Positions 1 through 12,244 of a stretch of DNA of 64,000 nucleotides are shown in pieces (within the stretch, counting starts at the first letter, position 1; every line of letters begins with the position of its first letter). Made by a program: the position numbers and the translations under genes. Origin of the DNA: Lepeophtheirus salmonis (Eukaryota; Arthropoda; Copepoda; Siphonostomatoida; Caligidae); contig NC_052140.2 of NCBI RefSeq assembly GCF_016086655.4, forward strand, positions 15,500,001-15,564,000, read 5' to 3'. Under the pieces are notes generated by a model. It ran no database searches. It was not told where the DNA came from and saw only the letters and a list, made by a program, of their open reading frames with translations.

Positions 1-253
1 ATACAGCCTACATCACCAAGACCAAGGTGAAAAGGCAGAGGAGATGGCGAATAAAAATTTGTGCTGTTTATAGACACAAAACAGTGTCCAATGCAACAGC
101 AAAGCGGTGGTTTCAACGATTTCGTTCTGGTAATATAAACGTTGATAAAATAATAGAAATCGTCGAGATACACCAACATGTTAACACTTATTCCATTGCT
201 CAGGAAATGAAAATTACCCAGAAAACTGTTATGAACCCTCAAAATTGGATAAT
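1..253 (+). pseudogene. Mariner (mauritiana-type) transposase N-terminal fragment
   Basis: The translation contains IKICAVYRHKTVSNATAKRWF, QRFRSGN and then DKIIEIVEIHQHVNTYSIAQ, the two helix-turn-helix motifs of mauritiana-type mariner transposases. The stretch normally between RFRSGN and the second helix (DVKDAPRSGRP) has been lost and the frame ends soon after KTVMN. It is a decayed fragment cut by the left edge. Confidence 0.75.
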
Positions 254-290
254 ACTAACTATGTTAATTCTATTGTCAAAATAAAGAAAA

Positions 291-1276
291 AAAACCGCTT
301 AAAACTCTTTACTTCAACTATTATATATAAAACAATTCTTTAAAAAGCTCCCATTTTCCCCTTAAATTTATTTTCTTAAACCTTGAGACCGGAGCAAGAT
401 CAATTTTTTAATATTACTACAAGTCCAGCCCAAACCAAAGTTGTACCAAATAAGTTAACCTCATAATGATACCAGACCAGCTTAGGATTTCCAGACTAAA
501 ACCAAACTCTATCCTTCATGTTCACAGCTTAAAAGTGCTCATTTGAGTTCGATCAACCACTCCATTCGTCGAAGAATAGAAATGTAATCCACACTTAATT
601 TTTAAAAAATCCTTCGAGATTGCTTTTGTCTTGATATTCAATTTTTGACTGAACTCTTAAATAAATATAATCCTTTTTTAATATTATCAACCATTTCATT
701 AAAAAATAACATTTTAAAGTCATGAATCATACAAGAACAGAAACTATCAATTGGTGCAAAAAGTAGATACGACTACTTTGAATTTGATTCCACGCTTATT
801 CAAGCCCTTTGATCTTTATAAATTCATCTTGCTATCAAACCCACTCTCATTTTTTTATGAGGGAACAAAAAAAAAAAAAAAAAGGTTCTGAATGTGACTA
901 TTCAATGTTGATCATAATACCCATGTTATGTATGTAGCTAATTAAATTTCCTTCTTTCTGATGAGATATTAAGCATTCATGATGTGTCAATGAAATAATT
1001 ATTAGGTAGAAGTCGTTTAAGGCCCTTTTATTATGGTGAGAGGGTGACGTAACTGTCCAAGATTTGAAAATAGATTTTAATACCTACCTTGGTTAGTATA
1101 GAACAATTACATTACTCAGGACTCTTATGTTATAAGAAAAGGTTAATTTATGTTGTTTTCAAGTATTGCTATTTGGAAATATGTTAAATGTGTGTGTACT
1201 TAGTTGGGGTTATTTAGAGAGATCCTAGGGTTTCATGTGACTTCCCGAATAGTCCTGGTATTTAAAATGCGATTTA
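291..1276. other. AT-rich spacer, no gene recognised
   Basis: Non-coding. A pure A run lies near 867-884 and a CAGCTTAGGATTTCCAGAC motif near 480, which recurs near 3950 and 12790 as part of a dispersed repeat. Nothing else is recognised. Confidence 0.5.
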
Positions 1277-2239
1277 CAGGGTAAGGAATTAGTTCGTCAA
1301 GATATATTTTACTTTATAAATTCAATATAAATTAATTAATTTGCATAAACTTATATGAAAATGATCAAATTGTCAAATAAATTAATTTAAAATAACTTTG
1401 GCTTGAAATAGCCAACCTTTGTCCGGATTAAATGGAGGAGACCAAGTGGTAAAGATATGTTTTACTTTGTAAATTCAATACAAATTAATTAATTTGCATA
1501 CACTTATGTGAAAATGATCCAATTGTCAAATATATTAATTCAAAAAAAACTTTGGCTTGAAATAGCCACCCTTTGTCCGGCTTAAATGGACGACTTATGT
1601 GCACTTGGGCAGAGGCAGCACGGACTTAGTTGTTCACTGTTGAGGCCATCCGCAACCCCTAAAATAATGCAAGACCATGGCCAACATTCCTTAGCAGCAC
1701 TGCATCACCACCATGTGCCACTCAATGTCATGGTATGGGCCAGTATTGTATCAGACGGGAAGAAGATGCTCCTCATTTTCATTGGAGTGTGGGAAGATCA
1801 ACCAACACATTCAGAAAGCCATGGTGGTAGCCAATATCCTTCCCTGATTTAAGGACAAATATGGTGATGCCCTTTATATCTTCACTTAACACCATAAAAA
1901 GTGTGCGGATATATGAAAAGGAAATTTCAAGGGTTTTTTGGGAAATAATATGTAGCCTTCTAGGAGCCCTGATCCGAAGCCCAAGGACTTTTCTATGTGA
2001 TCCATCCTTCAGGCCAGGGCTTGTATCTAGCACCACTCCTACGGGATAATATCTCCATGCTACCTCTCGCCAAGTGCCTCTTCCCCTCCACCATGTAATC
2101 CAGGCAAAGGGTAACTATTTTGAAAAAAAGTTTATTTTCAATTAATTTATATTAGAATTTGATAATTTTTACAAAAGTTTATGTTAATGAACAAATTATA
2201 AATTAAAAACATATCTTCACAAACTCCTTCTTTACCCGG
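1277..2239 (+). mobile_element. Tc1/mariner-type element with long, partly duplicated terminal inverted repeats
   Basis: Flanked by TA on both sides (1275-1276, 2240-2241). The outer ends CAGGGTAAGGAATTAGTTCG and, on the other strand, CCGGGTAAAGAAGGAGTTTG pair as TIRs, and the similarity continues inward for about 150 bases (right arm about 2085-2239). The left arm is present twice in tandem: 1299-1436 and 1452-1590, offset 153 bases. Between the arms a decayed plus-strand transposase C-terminal part can be read (LNVMVWASIVSDGKKM and later LYIF) with frameshifts and stops. Not functional as seen. Confidence 0.7.
1299..1590 (+). repeat. Tandem duplication of the left TIR (2 x ~140 bp)
   Basis: The two copies share the order AAGATAT.TTTTACTTT, TTCAATA.AAATTAATTAATT, GAAAATGATC and CTTTGGCTTGAAATAGCCA with scattered substitutions. 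The offset is 153 bases. Confidence 0.85.
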
Positions 2240-2241
2240 TA

Positions 2242-3379
2242 CGTATATATTCAAGCAGTGATTCCCAAGCTTTTCAACACTGTGGAGTCCCTAGGCGTAC
2301 TTTGTTTGGGAGAAAGATAAGCAATTGATTTTATCGAAATATTTAGATCTACTTTTAACAACATTTTGAAAATAAGGCAGAGTTTTTTGATGAATTTGTG
2401 GAGCGCTAGTCTATGAACCCTTAACCTTTTGACCACTAAAAATTTAATGGCTTTTTACTGGGATCATATATAATCTTCGTACCAAGTTTGATCAAAGTCG
2501 ATATGTAAATTTTGTTGTAATCCTCGTGACTAACAAACGAACAGAAAGAGACAAAAATATAATCTCCATTCCATTTCATTATGTACTAAATACGAACATG
2601 TGGGAGTAGGGAGGGGGGAGGTCAAGAAATGTCCAAAACTTGCGTTTATATTCTGTATTTTTTTCATAAGATCCATAAAAAAATAATCAAGAATCCCAAG
2701 TTGTAGATTTTATGGGAAACTGCCTCAAAAATACATCTGACTACCCTACTACTTATATCACCGACATCTCTATTACATACAGATGAGGGAAAATAAATAA
2801 AGCGTTACTGACTACCCTGCTACTTTAACTACAGACTACCCTACAACAACAACAAAAAAATTATATACCGAAAGGGGTTAATTTTCTCACCCCTTTATTT
2901 GTAGTAGTACTCTTTCAATCCTTTCAACCCTATGATTCATTTACTAAATAAATCAACAGACCATCGTAACACGAACAGAGCTACTATCTCACACTCTCGT
3001 ATACATATACATATATATTTTAAGTTAGTTTTTTTTGTTTTGTTTAAGTCTAAAAGTTTGTTTTTTATAATATGTACTGTCTACACAATATTACATACTT
3101 ATATGTATAATTTAAGAATTGATATAAAAAATAAATCGTTTCAAGACGGCGCACGAGGTTCTTTAATTCAACGATAGACTATGTTCTTTTTATTGTTGAT
3201 CTCTTATATACACAAATAAAAGCAGACAATGACAATGAGAATAACAATGAATTAAAGGTTTTTAAAAGTTTGTCAAAAGTGTGAGAAATATATTATTACT
3301 AGTGATGAAAATATTGAGGATTTCGGGCATGTTAAAAAAAGAGAAACTGAAAATCAACATGGTAAGCCTGACAATTCGC
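2242..3379. other. AT-rich spacer, no gene recognised
   Basis: Non-coding by eye. ACTACCCT occurs three times within about 100 bases (2741, 2810, 2835 regions) as a small local repetition. No transposase remnant or RNA gene is seen. Confidence 0.4.
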
Positions 3380-3800
3380 AAAATGTTTTAGGAAAGAACA
3401 GCTAGCTGTCATGACGTTTCATTAGATTAAATAAAATGATGAAGCCAAGTGAACGGCTGCCGCCTGCCTGGCCCAGCTGGTGAAGCCCGGCTAGTATTGT
3501 TGTAATAATTAGTGATGCAAGTAATGTTCAATCAGTTGTGAAAAGTGAAAATGGGGAGACGGGAAAAAGCAAGGACATTGGCTACAATTACTCGGACGTC
3601 GATCTTTAATCCTACTCTGAGTCCAACAAGGACATACAATTAAAACTCTGTAACAAGTCATCAAAGATACTCTTCTTCTTTGATGTCCAACCACAAATGT
3701 TCAATGAGGTTTTGAGTATAATTAATTGAATATAGTAAGAAAGGAAGTTGATACCAATTCCAAAAAATGGGACAGCTATAAAATACACACGATTTACATC
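3380..3800 (+). repeat. Dispersed non-autonomous repeat, family 'AGTCCAACAAGGAC'
   Basis: Shared landmarks in order: AGAACAGCTAGCTGTCATGACGTTTCATTAGAT (3397 on), a G-rich stretch, TCGATC...AGTCCAACAAGGACA (3628 on), AAGAAAGGAAG, and CACGATTTACATCACTAATTAT. The same order recurs near 20930-21480 and 26300-26740, with pieces near 7430, 7880, 22560, 38860 (reverse) and 40810. No coding capacity is seen. A MITE or decayed element is likely. Confidence 0.6.
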
Positions 3801-6800
3801 ACTAATTATTACAGTAATATTAATTGGGCTTCGTCAACAAGGCCTGGCAATTGGCGGCCTTTTGTTTGGCTTTGCTATTTTAAATAAGACCGATTTTTAT
3901 CTTCGGAAAGATCTAGACAAAACTTTTTAAATGACCGCTTTCTGACCGGCTTAGGATTTTCAGACAAAACCTAAACACTGCTAGCTGGACTCCGACTGAT
4001 AGGCCTTGCGGGTGGCGGCTGATGGTACATAATATAATTCATTTATTCTTGTTTTTCTTCTTCATGATTAGATTAGTACAGAGAGTTTCTTTCTCTATTT
4101 CAATATCTTCTTCATCATTTTTCATATGGTCGTAGTCATTTACGACCCTTGACGTGTATTCATTGATTCCATATACTTTTTCCGTTCAAACAGTAATTAT
4201 TTTTTTGGGCCTTTTTCGTTTGTTTAGTGCATTTTCGAAGTGACTAACTATATACTTAAAGGAGGATAATGAATTGAGATATAGGTACGGAGGGTGTTTC
4301 ATTGTCTTCATGTGTTAATTTTGCTATGATACTAGGATATATTCGATATCTTATTCGAACTCGGGGATTTAAGAGTGATTTTTGTTTTTTAAATAGAGAT
4401 ATAAAATTTTAAACAAAAGTCACAGTCTATGAGGTAAATAGTGGTAGACAGTTTCAATTTTCCTTCTTTTTTATTTCGCCGATTATTTGTCTATGTATTG
4501 ATAACACTGAAACAGCTATAAACAAGAATTGTGCAAGAATTGCATCTAGGGCTCCCTCTAACCTAATCAATTTGAAACAACTCATAGGATCTATTTTGAT
4601 CAATGACTTCTCTGAGTGATTCAATATTTTAAAATTTTCTTTTGTGTGGAACCATATCTCATGTTGGTCTATTTTATATTGGGCACTTAACACATGTTTG
4701 AAAAATATTTTATGTCATTTTCTCATTGATTTAAATGTGAAGTACAATTGGGATAAATGACTCATTAGTCTTCCATTTTATCCAAAATATGTCAATCTGC
4801 TCTTGTATCATATTAAAACCAGAGTTACATGAAAGCTTGTCATTTAGCTGTATGATACAGTATTTAAAAAAAAAGTTGCCTTATTCCAAAAGGAGCTAAG
4901 AATTCCCCCTCAGAAACTAAGGCACATTTAAACAAACGTGAATTTGGATTGAAGAGATTACTTTTAAAGGCAATGTTGTAAAATCCTTGTTAAGACTTAG
5001 AAATATATCTTTAGCATTGCCAATTTATGGGTACTAGAACTTTATATCTTTTAAATTTAAATGTTATCTACAAATTGTTATTTAGGAATTGTCTGGTTTT
5101 GTTCATCTTTTTTCAGCTGTAGTTATATAAAATTTAATTTAATTAAACCTATAATTATACATGTAAAATAAGCAAAGTAAAAGGATATTCTCATAAAATA
5201 AAAACTTTACCTACAATAAATAAAAATTACATAGCAACTCCTTAGATTTATCTCAAAAAGAGGATATTGCATGTGCATTCATAATATTGTAAATATGAAT
5301 TTCTGTGAAAAGTAATCTAGATAATACTAACTACAACTGGGCTCATTTGATAAGAAGTAAAAGCTACATATGTGGACATAAGGTACAGATACCTGTCAGA
5401 ACCATCGTGATGTATCCTATTAATAGATATTTCCTATTAGCTATTTGGCCTTAGTTGAGTCTGCTCCGGATTGTGTTTATCAAAGGATGAGAAGCGAACA
5501 GATTCCTTGCCTTTGTGCTATTAACAATCAACAGCACAGCAATATTTGCTACTTTGATACTTTGTTTTAAGCTTGGATTTATCATTTTTCATTATTATAT
5601 TTCCACTCATAATTAGTGTTGTTTTAGTGTGACCAATTTAGATTTTTGACAATACGTTTTTTCTCTTTTAATATAAAGGAGCATCCAGTTGAATTTCTGT
5701 TCATTATATTTACATTCATAAGAAGTGAAAGATCATCTTTTAAAATTTACTATTCCTAAAATAGTGGAGCCCTCAGTGATCATGAAGGAGCTCGGTGCCA
5801 CAAAAATTTTCTACGTTTGTGCCTGATACAATGCATTTGCTATGCAAACTTTGGAACTTTAGCACTAAAGCCAATAGAAAGTGTGTCCTAGAACATCATG
5901 GACAGTACGCCAGCCTCAAGGGAGCTTCAAGACTTCTTAGAGAAGTACTCTAAGGAGACGATGCCTAGTCGTAGCAGATGATAATTCAATTGAAGAAGGA
6001 CCCACTTGATTGATAAATTTTAATTATATATTTGTTTTTACCAGAGTACATCCTCTTTTACCAGATATATTTACCTTTTGGTCTTTTTCTGTAATTGTAT
6101 TAGCATTTTTGAGTTTTTCATTAGTATATTTAAATCCATTTTGATGTATAATTTGGACATCACGACGTATAATTGACATATTAGTTGGTACTGTCTATTG
6201 CTTCTAATATCAACTGTATACTATTTTCACTATACTAGGATAACGCATTCATTAACATGTCGTTGAGGGACATTTAACAGTACCTATAGATATCTTTCAG
6301 TAAATACAATTATGATAATGATTCAAATAGTAACAGATGTACTCATTTAGATCAAGTCAAATCAAGTTCTTATTTTTCTCTCCTTTGGATTGTAACATAT
6401 CCACAATTATACGAAATACAACAACTGTATTAAACTTCTCAAGATCACAATATATTTATTCCTAATCTGCCGAAGCCAAGCAAGAAAGAATACTTGTCAC
6501 AAGAAATAAATATATTTATATATGCAAGAAATCTACTCACGAGGCGTTTCGCCATTTGTTCATAGCTTTGGTTAGGTTCGAAGGGGAAAACAAGAAAAAT
6601 ATTATAGTGGATCTTTGATATAGTTTTTTTTTTTCTTATAGGTACACGAAAGAACTCGCGTACTTTGTACGGATTTATGAGCTCTTTTTGTCCGTCCTGA
6701 ACCGGGGAAAAAATACACGACTCCTATCAAATTTTGCAGTATTCATTGTTTGTTTTTTTTGTCTGCTGGTTGGTCGTGACTTTACTCTGAGGTTTTTTCT

Positions 6801-7425
6801 CTCTCCATTTGACTATACTCTTATCTTATATATAGTTAAGTAATATTAATTAAATTATCATCTATCATTTGTTCGGTCGTGATCATACAAATATCGAGAG
6901 AGAGGGGGGGGGGGACTGAAAGAGTAATCAAGTTTTGCATTTGAATGATCAAAATAATAGTATTTATGGATATCTTTAAGAATAGGAGTGAAATGGTGAA
7001 AAATAAAAATTACAGGTAAAAATAGAGTCCATTCGTCAAATATATTGAGTAGTAAGAAATCGATAGATTGAAGCATGTGGGTACCTGACTTAGGAGTCAT
7101 CTGCATGCATGCATACAACAAAAGATAAATCCTGTTTTGCATAATATGCAACTTTTCCCCTTTAATTTTATTACCTAATTAACTTTTATACTCCAATATA
7201 TTTTTACCTGTAATCATAATATTATAGCAACAAATACATGCATATATATTATGTTATATAAATACCACACTACTTATATGATAGATTTTTAAATCTACAG
7301 AAGTATTTATTTCGATGAATCATACTTCTTCATCAATAATTAGAGTTGCATAAAAAATGTGTAAAAAAAAACAACCAAAAATTACCTTTGTAATTAAAAA
7401 AAAATGGAAGAATATTTGGGAGAAG
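3801..7425. other. Gene-free AT-rich stretch
   Basis: No open frame with a recognisable product. There is a repeat motif (GACCGGCTTAGGATTTTCAGAC near 3940) shared with 480 and 12790, and a (GA)n/G11 tract at 6896-6914. A short frame at 5896 (MDSTPASRELQDFLEKYSK) has no context. Nothing further. Confidence 0.4.
6896..6914. repeat. GA repeat followed by G11 tract
   Basis: Low-complexity tract GAGAGAGAG then eleven G. Confidence 0.8.
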
Positions 7426-8014
7426 AGTAGCTGAGCTGTCATGAGGTTTCAGTAGATCAGCTGCAAGCTGCCGTGAGATGTAATAATAAACACAAGTCCT
7501 CCTCCGTATCTAGTAAGGATATAGACAAGAATTACTCAAATATCGATCATTATGTATATTCCAATATACTTCACGGGATGTGACCGTGTAGCTCCAAAAC
7601 AAATACAAATTTTTACTCTCAGTCTTTCATGTGCATACGTACAATTTGACTACGCTCTACCTTCATTTTGTCTTTTCAAAAATTAAAGAATTACTATAGC
7701 AGCATAAAAAGTCAAAAAAATTGCTCAGATTGGGGATTTTTTTTTCGATGCTTCTACAACTACTAATATCTTTAAGACATGTCGTTAAAAGAAATTAACA
7801 TTTGCTTACAACCAGTGATGCATCAAGTATGCCCAACCGGTATGTGCAGTTAAAATAAACCATACTATACTGACGACTTACACAATGTCTGAAAGAAGAT
7901 GAGCTCAGCTGTTTTGACATTTTATTAGATCAGGTGCAAGCAGCCGCGAGATGAAAGAAAACAGACATATCCCACTCCGTATCTAGTATCAAGGACATAG
8001 GCCGGAATTATTAG
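7426..8014 (+). repeat. Two partial copies of the 'AGTCCAACAAGGAC' family in direct order
   Basis: 7430-7560 and 7890-8010 both read AG.TGAGCTGTCATGA, TTAGATCAG.TGCAAGC.GCCG.GAGATG, CTCCGTATCTAGTA, AGGA.ATAG. The second abuts the TA target of the element at 8017. Confidence 0.6.
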
Positions 8015-8016
8015 TA

Positions 8017-8835
8017 CCGGGTGGTCCATTAACATGTGAACACTTACTAATTCAATAATTTATTAAGCTTGAGTCATTGAAATAAATTCATATTTCGATA
8101 TATTAAAGCATAAATAATTAGTTACAAAACAAGGCAAACCTAAGCTCTCTAGCTTAAGTACAAGTCCAGAAAATGCCACTTGAATGTGATCGACGAATTT
8201 CCATTTGTGCACTTCAAGCAGTTGGGCATCTCCAGGACCACCGTGTACGCCGTCAGTAAAGCCTGAGACATTGGTGAATAAGAAGGGCTCTATCAAAAAG
8301 GAAAACTGGACACGAAAGAGTTACAGAAAACCACCCAGACAAATCCATTGAAGTCCATGAGTGCCCATCCAAGAGATCTCTAGGTTTCACCCACGACTGT
8401 GCAGAGAGCTATCTAAAAAGTTGATGGAAAAAGTTTTGTGAGGTTGGAGAGGCCACTTTTGACAAAAGCAACGAAATAAACCCATCTGCTCAGTTACAAG
8501 ACTCTTTTGAATGAATCTTTTGAGTTCTTTTGAATGAATCTTTTGAGTTCTTTTGAACTCTTTTTTAGATAATTTTGGTTCCTCTACAGTTTTGTTGCCA
8601 ACCTCCTTGACTACACCTTTTAGGTGCATGTTGTCAGCCAGCACATTAACGGAGATTACAACGGCATCATCTGGAAGCCATCATTATCACTAAGGGTAGC
8701 TACATTAATGATTTAGAGAGCACAGACACACATCCATTAAAGAATTAATTAGGTTACCATTCGATTGTGTATTAATAAATTATATCTTGTTGAAGTTTAA
8801 AATTCAAAATGTTCCGATTTTAATGGAACACTCGG
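8017..8835 (+). mobile_element. Internally deleted Tc1/mariner element (copy A)
   Basis: Bounded by TA at 8015-8016 and 8836-8837. The TIRs are CCGGGTGGTCCATTAACATG on the left and, on the reverse strand of the right end, CCGAGTGTTCCATTAAAATC. Inside, decayed transposase start (KWIDEFPF-like: ATTTCCATTTGTGCACTTCAAGCAGTTGG) is followed by an N-terminal domain with stops, then a jump to a C-terminal tail reading LEAIITKGSYIND at about 8667-8715. The catalytic middle is missing. At 8509-8560 a 23-bp unit (GAATGAATCTTTTGAGTTC) is tandemly repeated. Sibling of 28804-29423. Confidence 0.75.
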
Positions 8836-8837
8836 TA

Positions 8838-8989
8838 TGCCAATGCCAAATTCTTCACTGACTCTAACAAGTACTTACATATTTAACTCCCCAATAAATC
8901 CTCAGTTATCCATGATCATGATTATACTAAAATGTTTTCTCTCCAGGAAAAAAATAATAATGATATATAAAATCACTATTCAAATTGTC

Positions 8990-9022
<33 letters not shown>

Positions 9023-9210
9023 GCACCCTTTAAAGTCATACTTCATACAACTCACCCATTGTTGCATAGTTCAAGAAATCCTCTATACACTATATATATA
9101 GCAACAATATAGACAGGAATGACTCCGATACTGATCTTCAACATTGTTCAGACATCCGACTCCAAAAAAAAAAAAAAAAAAAAAAAAAAATCAAGTAACA
9201 TTTTATAGAG
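8838..9210. other. Low-complexity spacer with long A runs
   Basis: A17/TATA repeats near 8990-9020 and a pure A27 run at 9164-9190. No gene is seen. Confidence 0.6.
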
Positions 9211-9212
9211 TA

Positions 9213-10587
9213 CAGTTATGGAAATTTAAACTTTATAACTGTAAAACAAATATTATAACTCTATGGAACAACATATCCATTCTGGTAATTTTGATGTACA
9301 AGATACACTTTGCTCTGGAATGCACCAAGCTCTTGGAGGTCAACTATAGAAAATATGGATAAAATAATGGAAACTGTTGAATATGACCATCACGTGAGCA
9401 CTGTACTGATTGACAAAGAGATGAAAAATAATGGGGAAAAAATATATATCCGTCAAAAATAATGGATTTCTTATTAATTTATTTTTACTACACCGTATAT
9501 ATACAATTGAACCTGGTATAACACCCATCTTTTTTTTAGCGTGTCACTGCACTAAGCAACCATCTTTAGTTTCCATGGAGGTCAACTCCAAGCTCATCAA
9601 AAGAACCATTGAGAGGTACGAAGAAACTCAATCTATCAAGGACACACTCAGAACTGGCAGACAAAGGTCAAAAAAGACGTCCGGAGTCGTTAAGGTAAGG
9701 ATTTCAAGAAATCCCGGGAGGGACCTAACCAAGATAGCCAGGATTTTAACATGCGTGCAACAATAATAAGAGACCTTGTCTGAGATGACGTTGCGATGTA
9801 TCCTTACAAATTAAAGAGGCAACAGCACATGTCAAGCAAGGTCAAGGCTAAAAAACTTGAGAGAAGCAATGCCATAGTTCATAAGCTGAGGACTGGCATG
9901 TCTCCTAACATAGTGTTTTGTGATGAGAAGATTTTTAATGTGGAACAGGCTTTTAACCCCAAAAATGCTCGGATTCAAGCCAAAAAATGGTAAGTTGGGT
10001 GACCATGGAGTCAACAAAGGGTAGAAGCCACAGCCTGTGATGGTTTAGATGGCCGTGACTGAGACAAGAAAGTTTTTGTGCCGTCCAGGTGGAAGATCAA
10101 CACGAAGGAGTACATCAACAACATCCTCAAGGAAGGTATTGCTCTTTGGGGCCAACATATGAGCCATAACTCTTCCACCAGGATGGTGCCCCTCCCACAC
10201 ATCCAGAGACACGCAGTGGTTGTGTGATGCTAATTGAAGTGGCTTCTGGGACAAGACAGTCTGGCCCCCTACAGCTCCAACCTAAACGTCATGGACTCCT
10301 CCATTATATCCATTCTTGAGAGGAGAGCCTGTATGACCCCCAGCAAAAAATTGGATCACCTGAAGGCCAAACTGGTGGCTGCCTGTTCCCGTGGACATTT
10401 GCGTGCAGCATGTCTCCAATGAGTCTTCGGGCTGAGGACAAGGCTAAGGGCAACCATTTCGAATAAAAGTTATGCCCCATGTTTTTGGAACTTGTGTCGA
10501 TCTATCTCTATAATTATATGCAAATTATGATATTAGTTATATCATAATTACTTTAATAAACATTAACAGAACTTTCCATGGACTCTG
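9213..10587 (+). mobile_element. Decayed Tc1/mariner element carrying a near-complete but broken transposase
   Basis: Tentative ends: TA-CAGTTATGGAAATTT at 9211 and the reverse of CAGAGTCCATGGAAAGTTC-TA at 10589. About 9540-10465 encodes, across several frames, a transposase: HTH part (LIKRTIERYEETQSIKDTLRTG), RISRNPGRDLTKIARIL, then MSPNIVFCDEKIFNVEQAF (the first catalytic Asp region) and remnants of the PDLNPMDYSIW and C-terminal blocks (RAACLQ, GNHFE). Stops and frameshifts make it a pseudogene. A different mariner fragment sits in its left part. Confidence 0.65.
9260..9510 (+). pseudogene. Mauritiana-type mariner fragment
   Basis: Reads HSGNFDVQDTLCSG, then in another frame ENMDKIMETVEYDHHVSTVL, the second helix-turn-helix of mauritiana-type transposases, then AATGG...AAAAATAATGGATTT...TATTTTTACTACACC. 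The same end sequence follows the related piece at 16900-17060, so both descend from one deletion derivative. Confidence 0.6.
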
Positions 10588-10589
10588 TA

Positions 10590-11590
10590 CAAGTAATAAT
10601 TAGAACTAAAGGGTCAGTTTTTGGCTCAAGACTGAAGGAAACTTTTTAAAGTTTAAGAATTGAACAAGAATTTTAGAATCGAACAAGTATTTTTATTTCG
10701 AGTATGAATTGCGAGTATAGATCCCCAGCTCTATCTCAATACGACACAAAAAAAAACAACTATGCATATATTTTATGAATATATGGCACATAAGTAAGTA
10801 AGTAACTATACCTACTTATAAATACTTCATTTGAGTGCCTTAACACCAATTAAAAATTAGAAAATAAACTCGATTATTTTTTATAGGACAACTCCACAAA
10901 AACTATATATATCAAGTCATAAAAAGTAGAAGATACCCATATTCATAGTGCCCCATTCTTTGTGCTAATTATGTATATTTATTATTTCAGATGTTATGAG
11001 TGGCATTTTAGGGACAAAGTAAGGTCTTGCTTGATTTTTTTGTAAAGCTTCAATATGATTTTATATACAACAAATTATTTTTCTGTTAAAATCTGATTTT
11101 TGTAAAAATTAAACGAATTATTCATTAAGTTTTATTAAATTCATTATTACTTACTCCGTATTAGTCAAATTAAACTAAAAAAAAATATTATGCCATAAAG
11201 ATAGTATAGGTCTAGATTATCCAGTTTTTAGCCCTTGTAATAAAAAAATCTTTTATTTTCTTGAGCAATGTTTTATATTGCAGATATTGGCAACAATTTA
11301 TGCACAAATATGATGTTGTACAATATATAATTGACCTAAAGATTTTTTTTTAAATGTAAAGTTTATTACCAATGAAAAATAATAATTTTTTTAAACATGT
11401 GTAGTTTCACTTTTTTGTAAAAAGTGCAAATTTTGCTATTGATTTTTTATATACTATACTAGAAAATAAAATATAAATAGTAGGTTGTTGAGATCAAATC
11501 ACCGCATTTGTAAGAATCTTTAAAGGTCACTGAGGCAACATTTTTTGGTTGATTTATGTAAAAAATGGATTGAATAGTACATGAATGTTA
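10590..11590. other. AT-rich spacer, no gene recognised
   Basis: Long T- and A-rich runs without a recognisable frame, repeat boundary or RNA. Confidence 0.4.
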
Positions 11591-11597
11591 AAAAAAC

Positions 11598-12010
11598 TCA
11601 TTCAATGTATCTTGCCTCAAGCATCAATCACAGTCAAGATTAGGCTCTTAAGGAGAAACAGGTATTGACAAGGTAGTTCCTTGGGTTGTTGGTCATTATC
11701 TCCTTGATAGATGCAATCAGAGGGCCCATGATGGCATGATATGTAGGAACTTTTTTTAGATTCAACGAAACCTCAGAAAAAATAAATCAGAAATCATTAT
11801 CCAGACTGCTGGGGCAAAATTTCCTTCCTAATTAAGTCAAAGAAGTACTCATACTTCAGCGAACTGTCTGAAACACGATCTTGCTCCCAGACGTAAGGCC
11901 GATCTCCAGCCATTTATTGTGATTCAAGGCAGCACAATTTCCTACAAAAAGTCATCAAAAATCAACATCAAGGTGCAAGGTGTAGTGGTCAAGCTTCATC
12001 TTATCCAAGA
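11598..12010 (-). pseudogene. Mariner-type transposase C-terminal remnant
   Basis: On the minus strand, with shifts and stops: RPYVWEQDRV (second catalytic block), a degenerate PPQSPDLNPLDY region, SEVSLNLKK (VESK region), IMTNNPRNYLVNTC and LMLEARYIE before TGA at 11600-11598. The order matches the C-terminal third of Tc1/mariner transposases (YVWQQD, WPPxSPDLNPLD, NMSxDYLVxTC, RLEAVIxAEGGYIE). Decayed sequence may extend to about 12240. A shorter sibling lies at 58630-58830. Confidence 0.6.
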
Positions 12011-12244
12011 CCAAGACTTGAGGGATCCATAATAAGGAGTCCTAAGCAACATAATTTTGTTACTTAGTGTTGTAGTTGTTTTTTTTGGTAAAGGAAATGA
12101 TTCATCTTTGATCTTGGTCATAACAAAAAGACCAAGCCACTGAAAGGCCGAAACATAGAAAAAATCAACTCTTTGAGAAGTCCAGATGGAGACTACGCCA
12201 AGACTTTCAAGATTGGGTCTCCGGACAAAAAAATAAAAGAAGAT

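Noticed and set aside
5896..5979. Short frame MDSTPASRELQDFLEKYSK.
   Set aside because: Only 27 codons, stop just upstream, no splice context or recognised family.
8063..8644. Two minus-strand open frames (77 and 85 codons).
   Set aside because: Antisense shadows of the decayed transposase of the element at 8017-8835.
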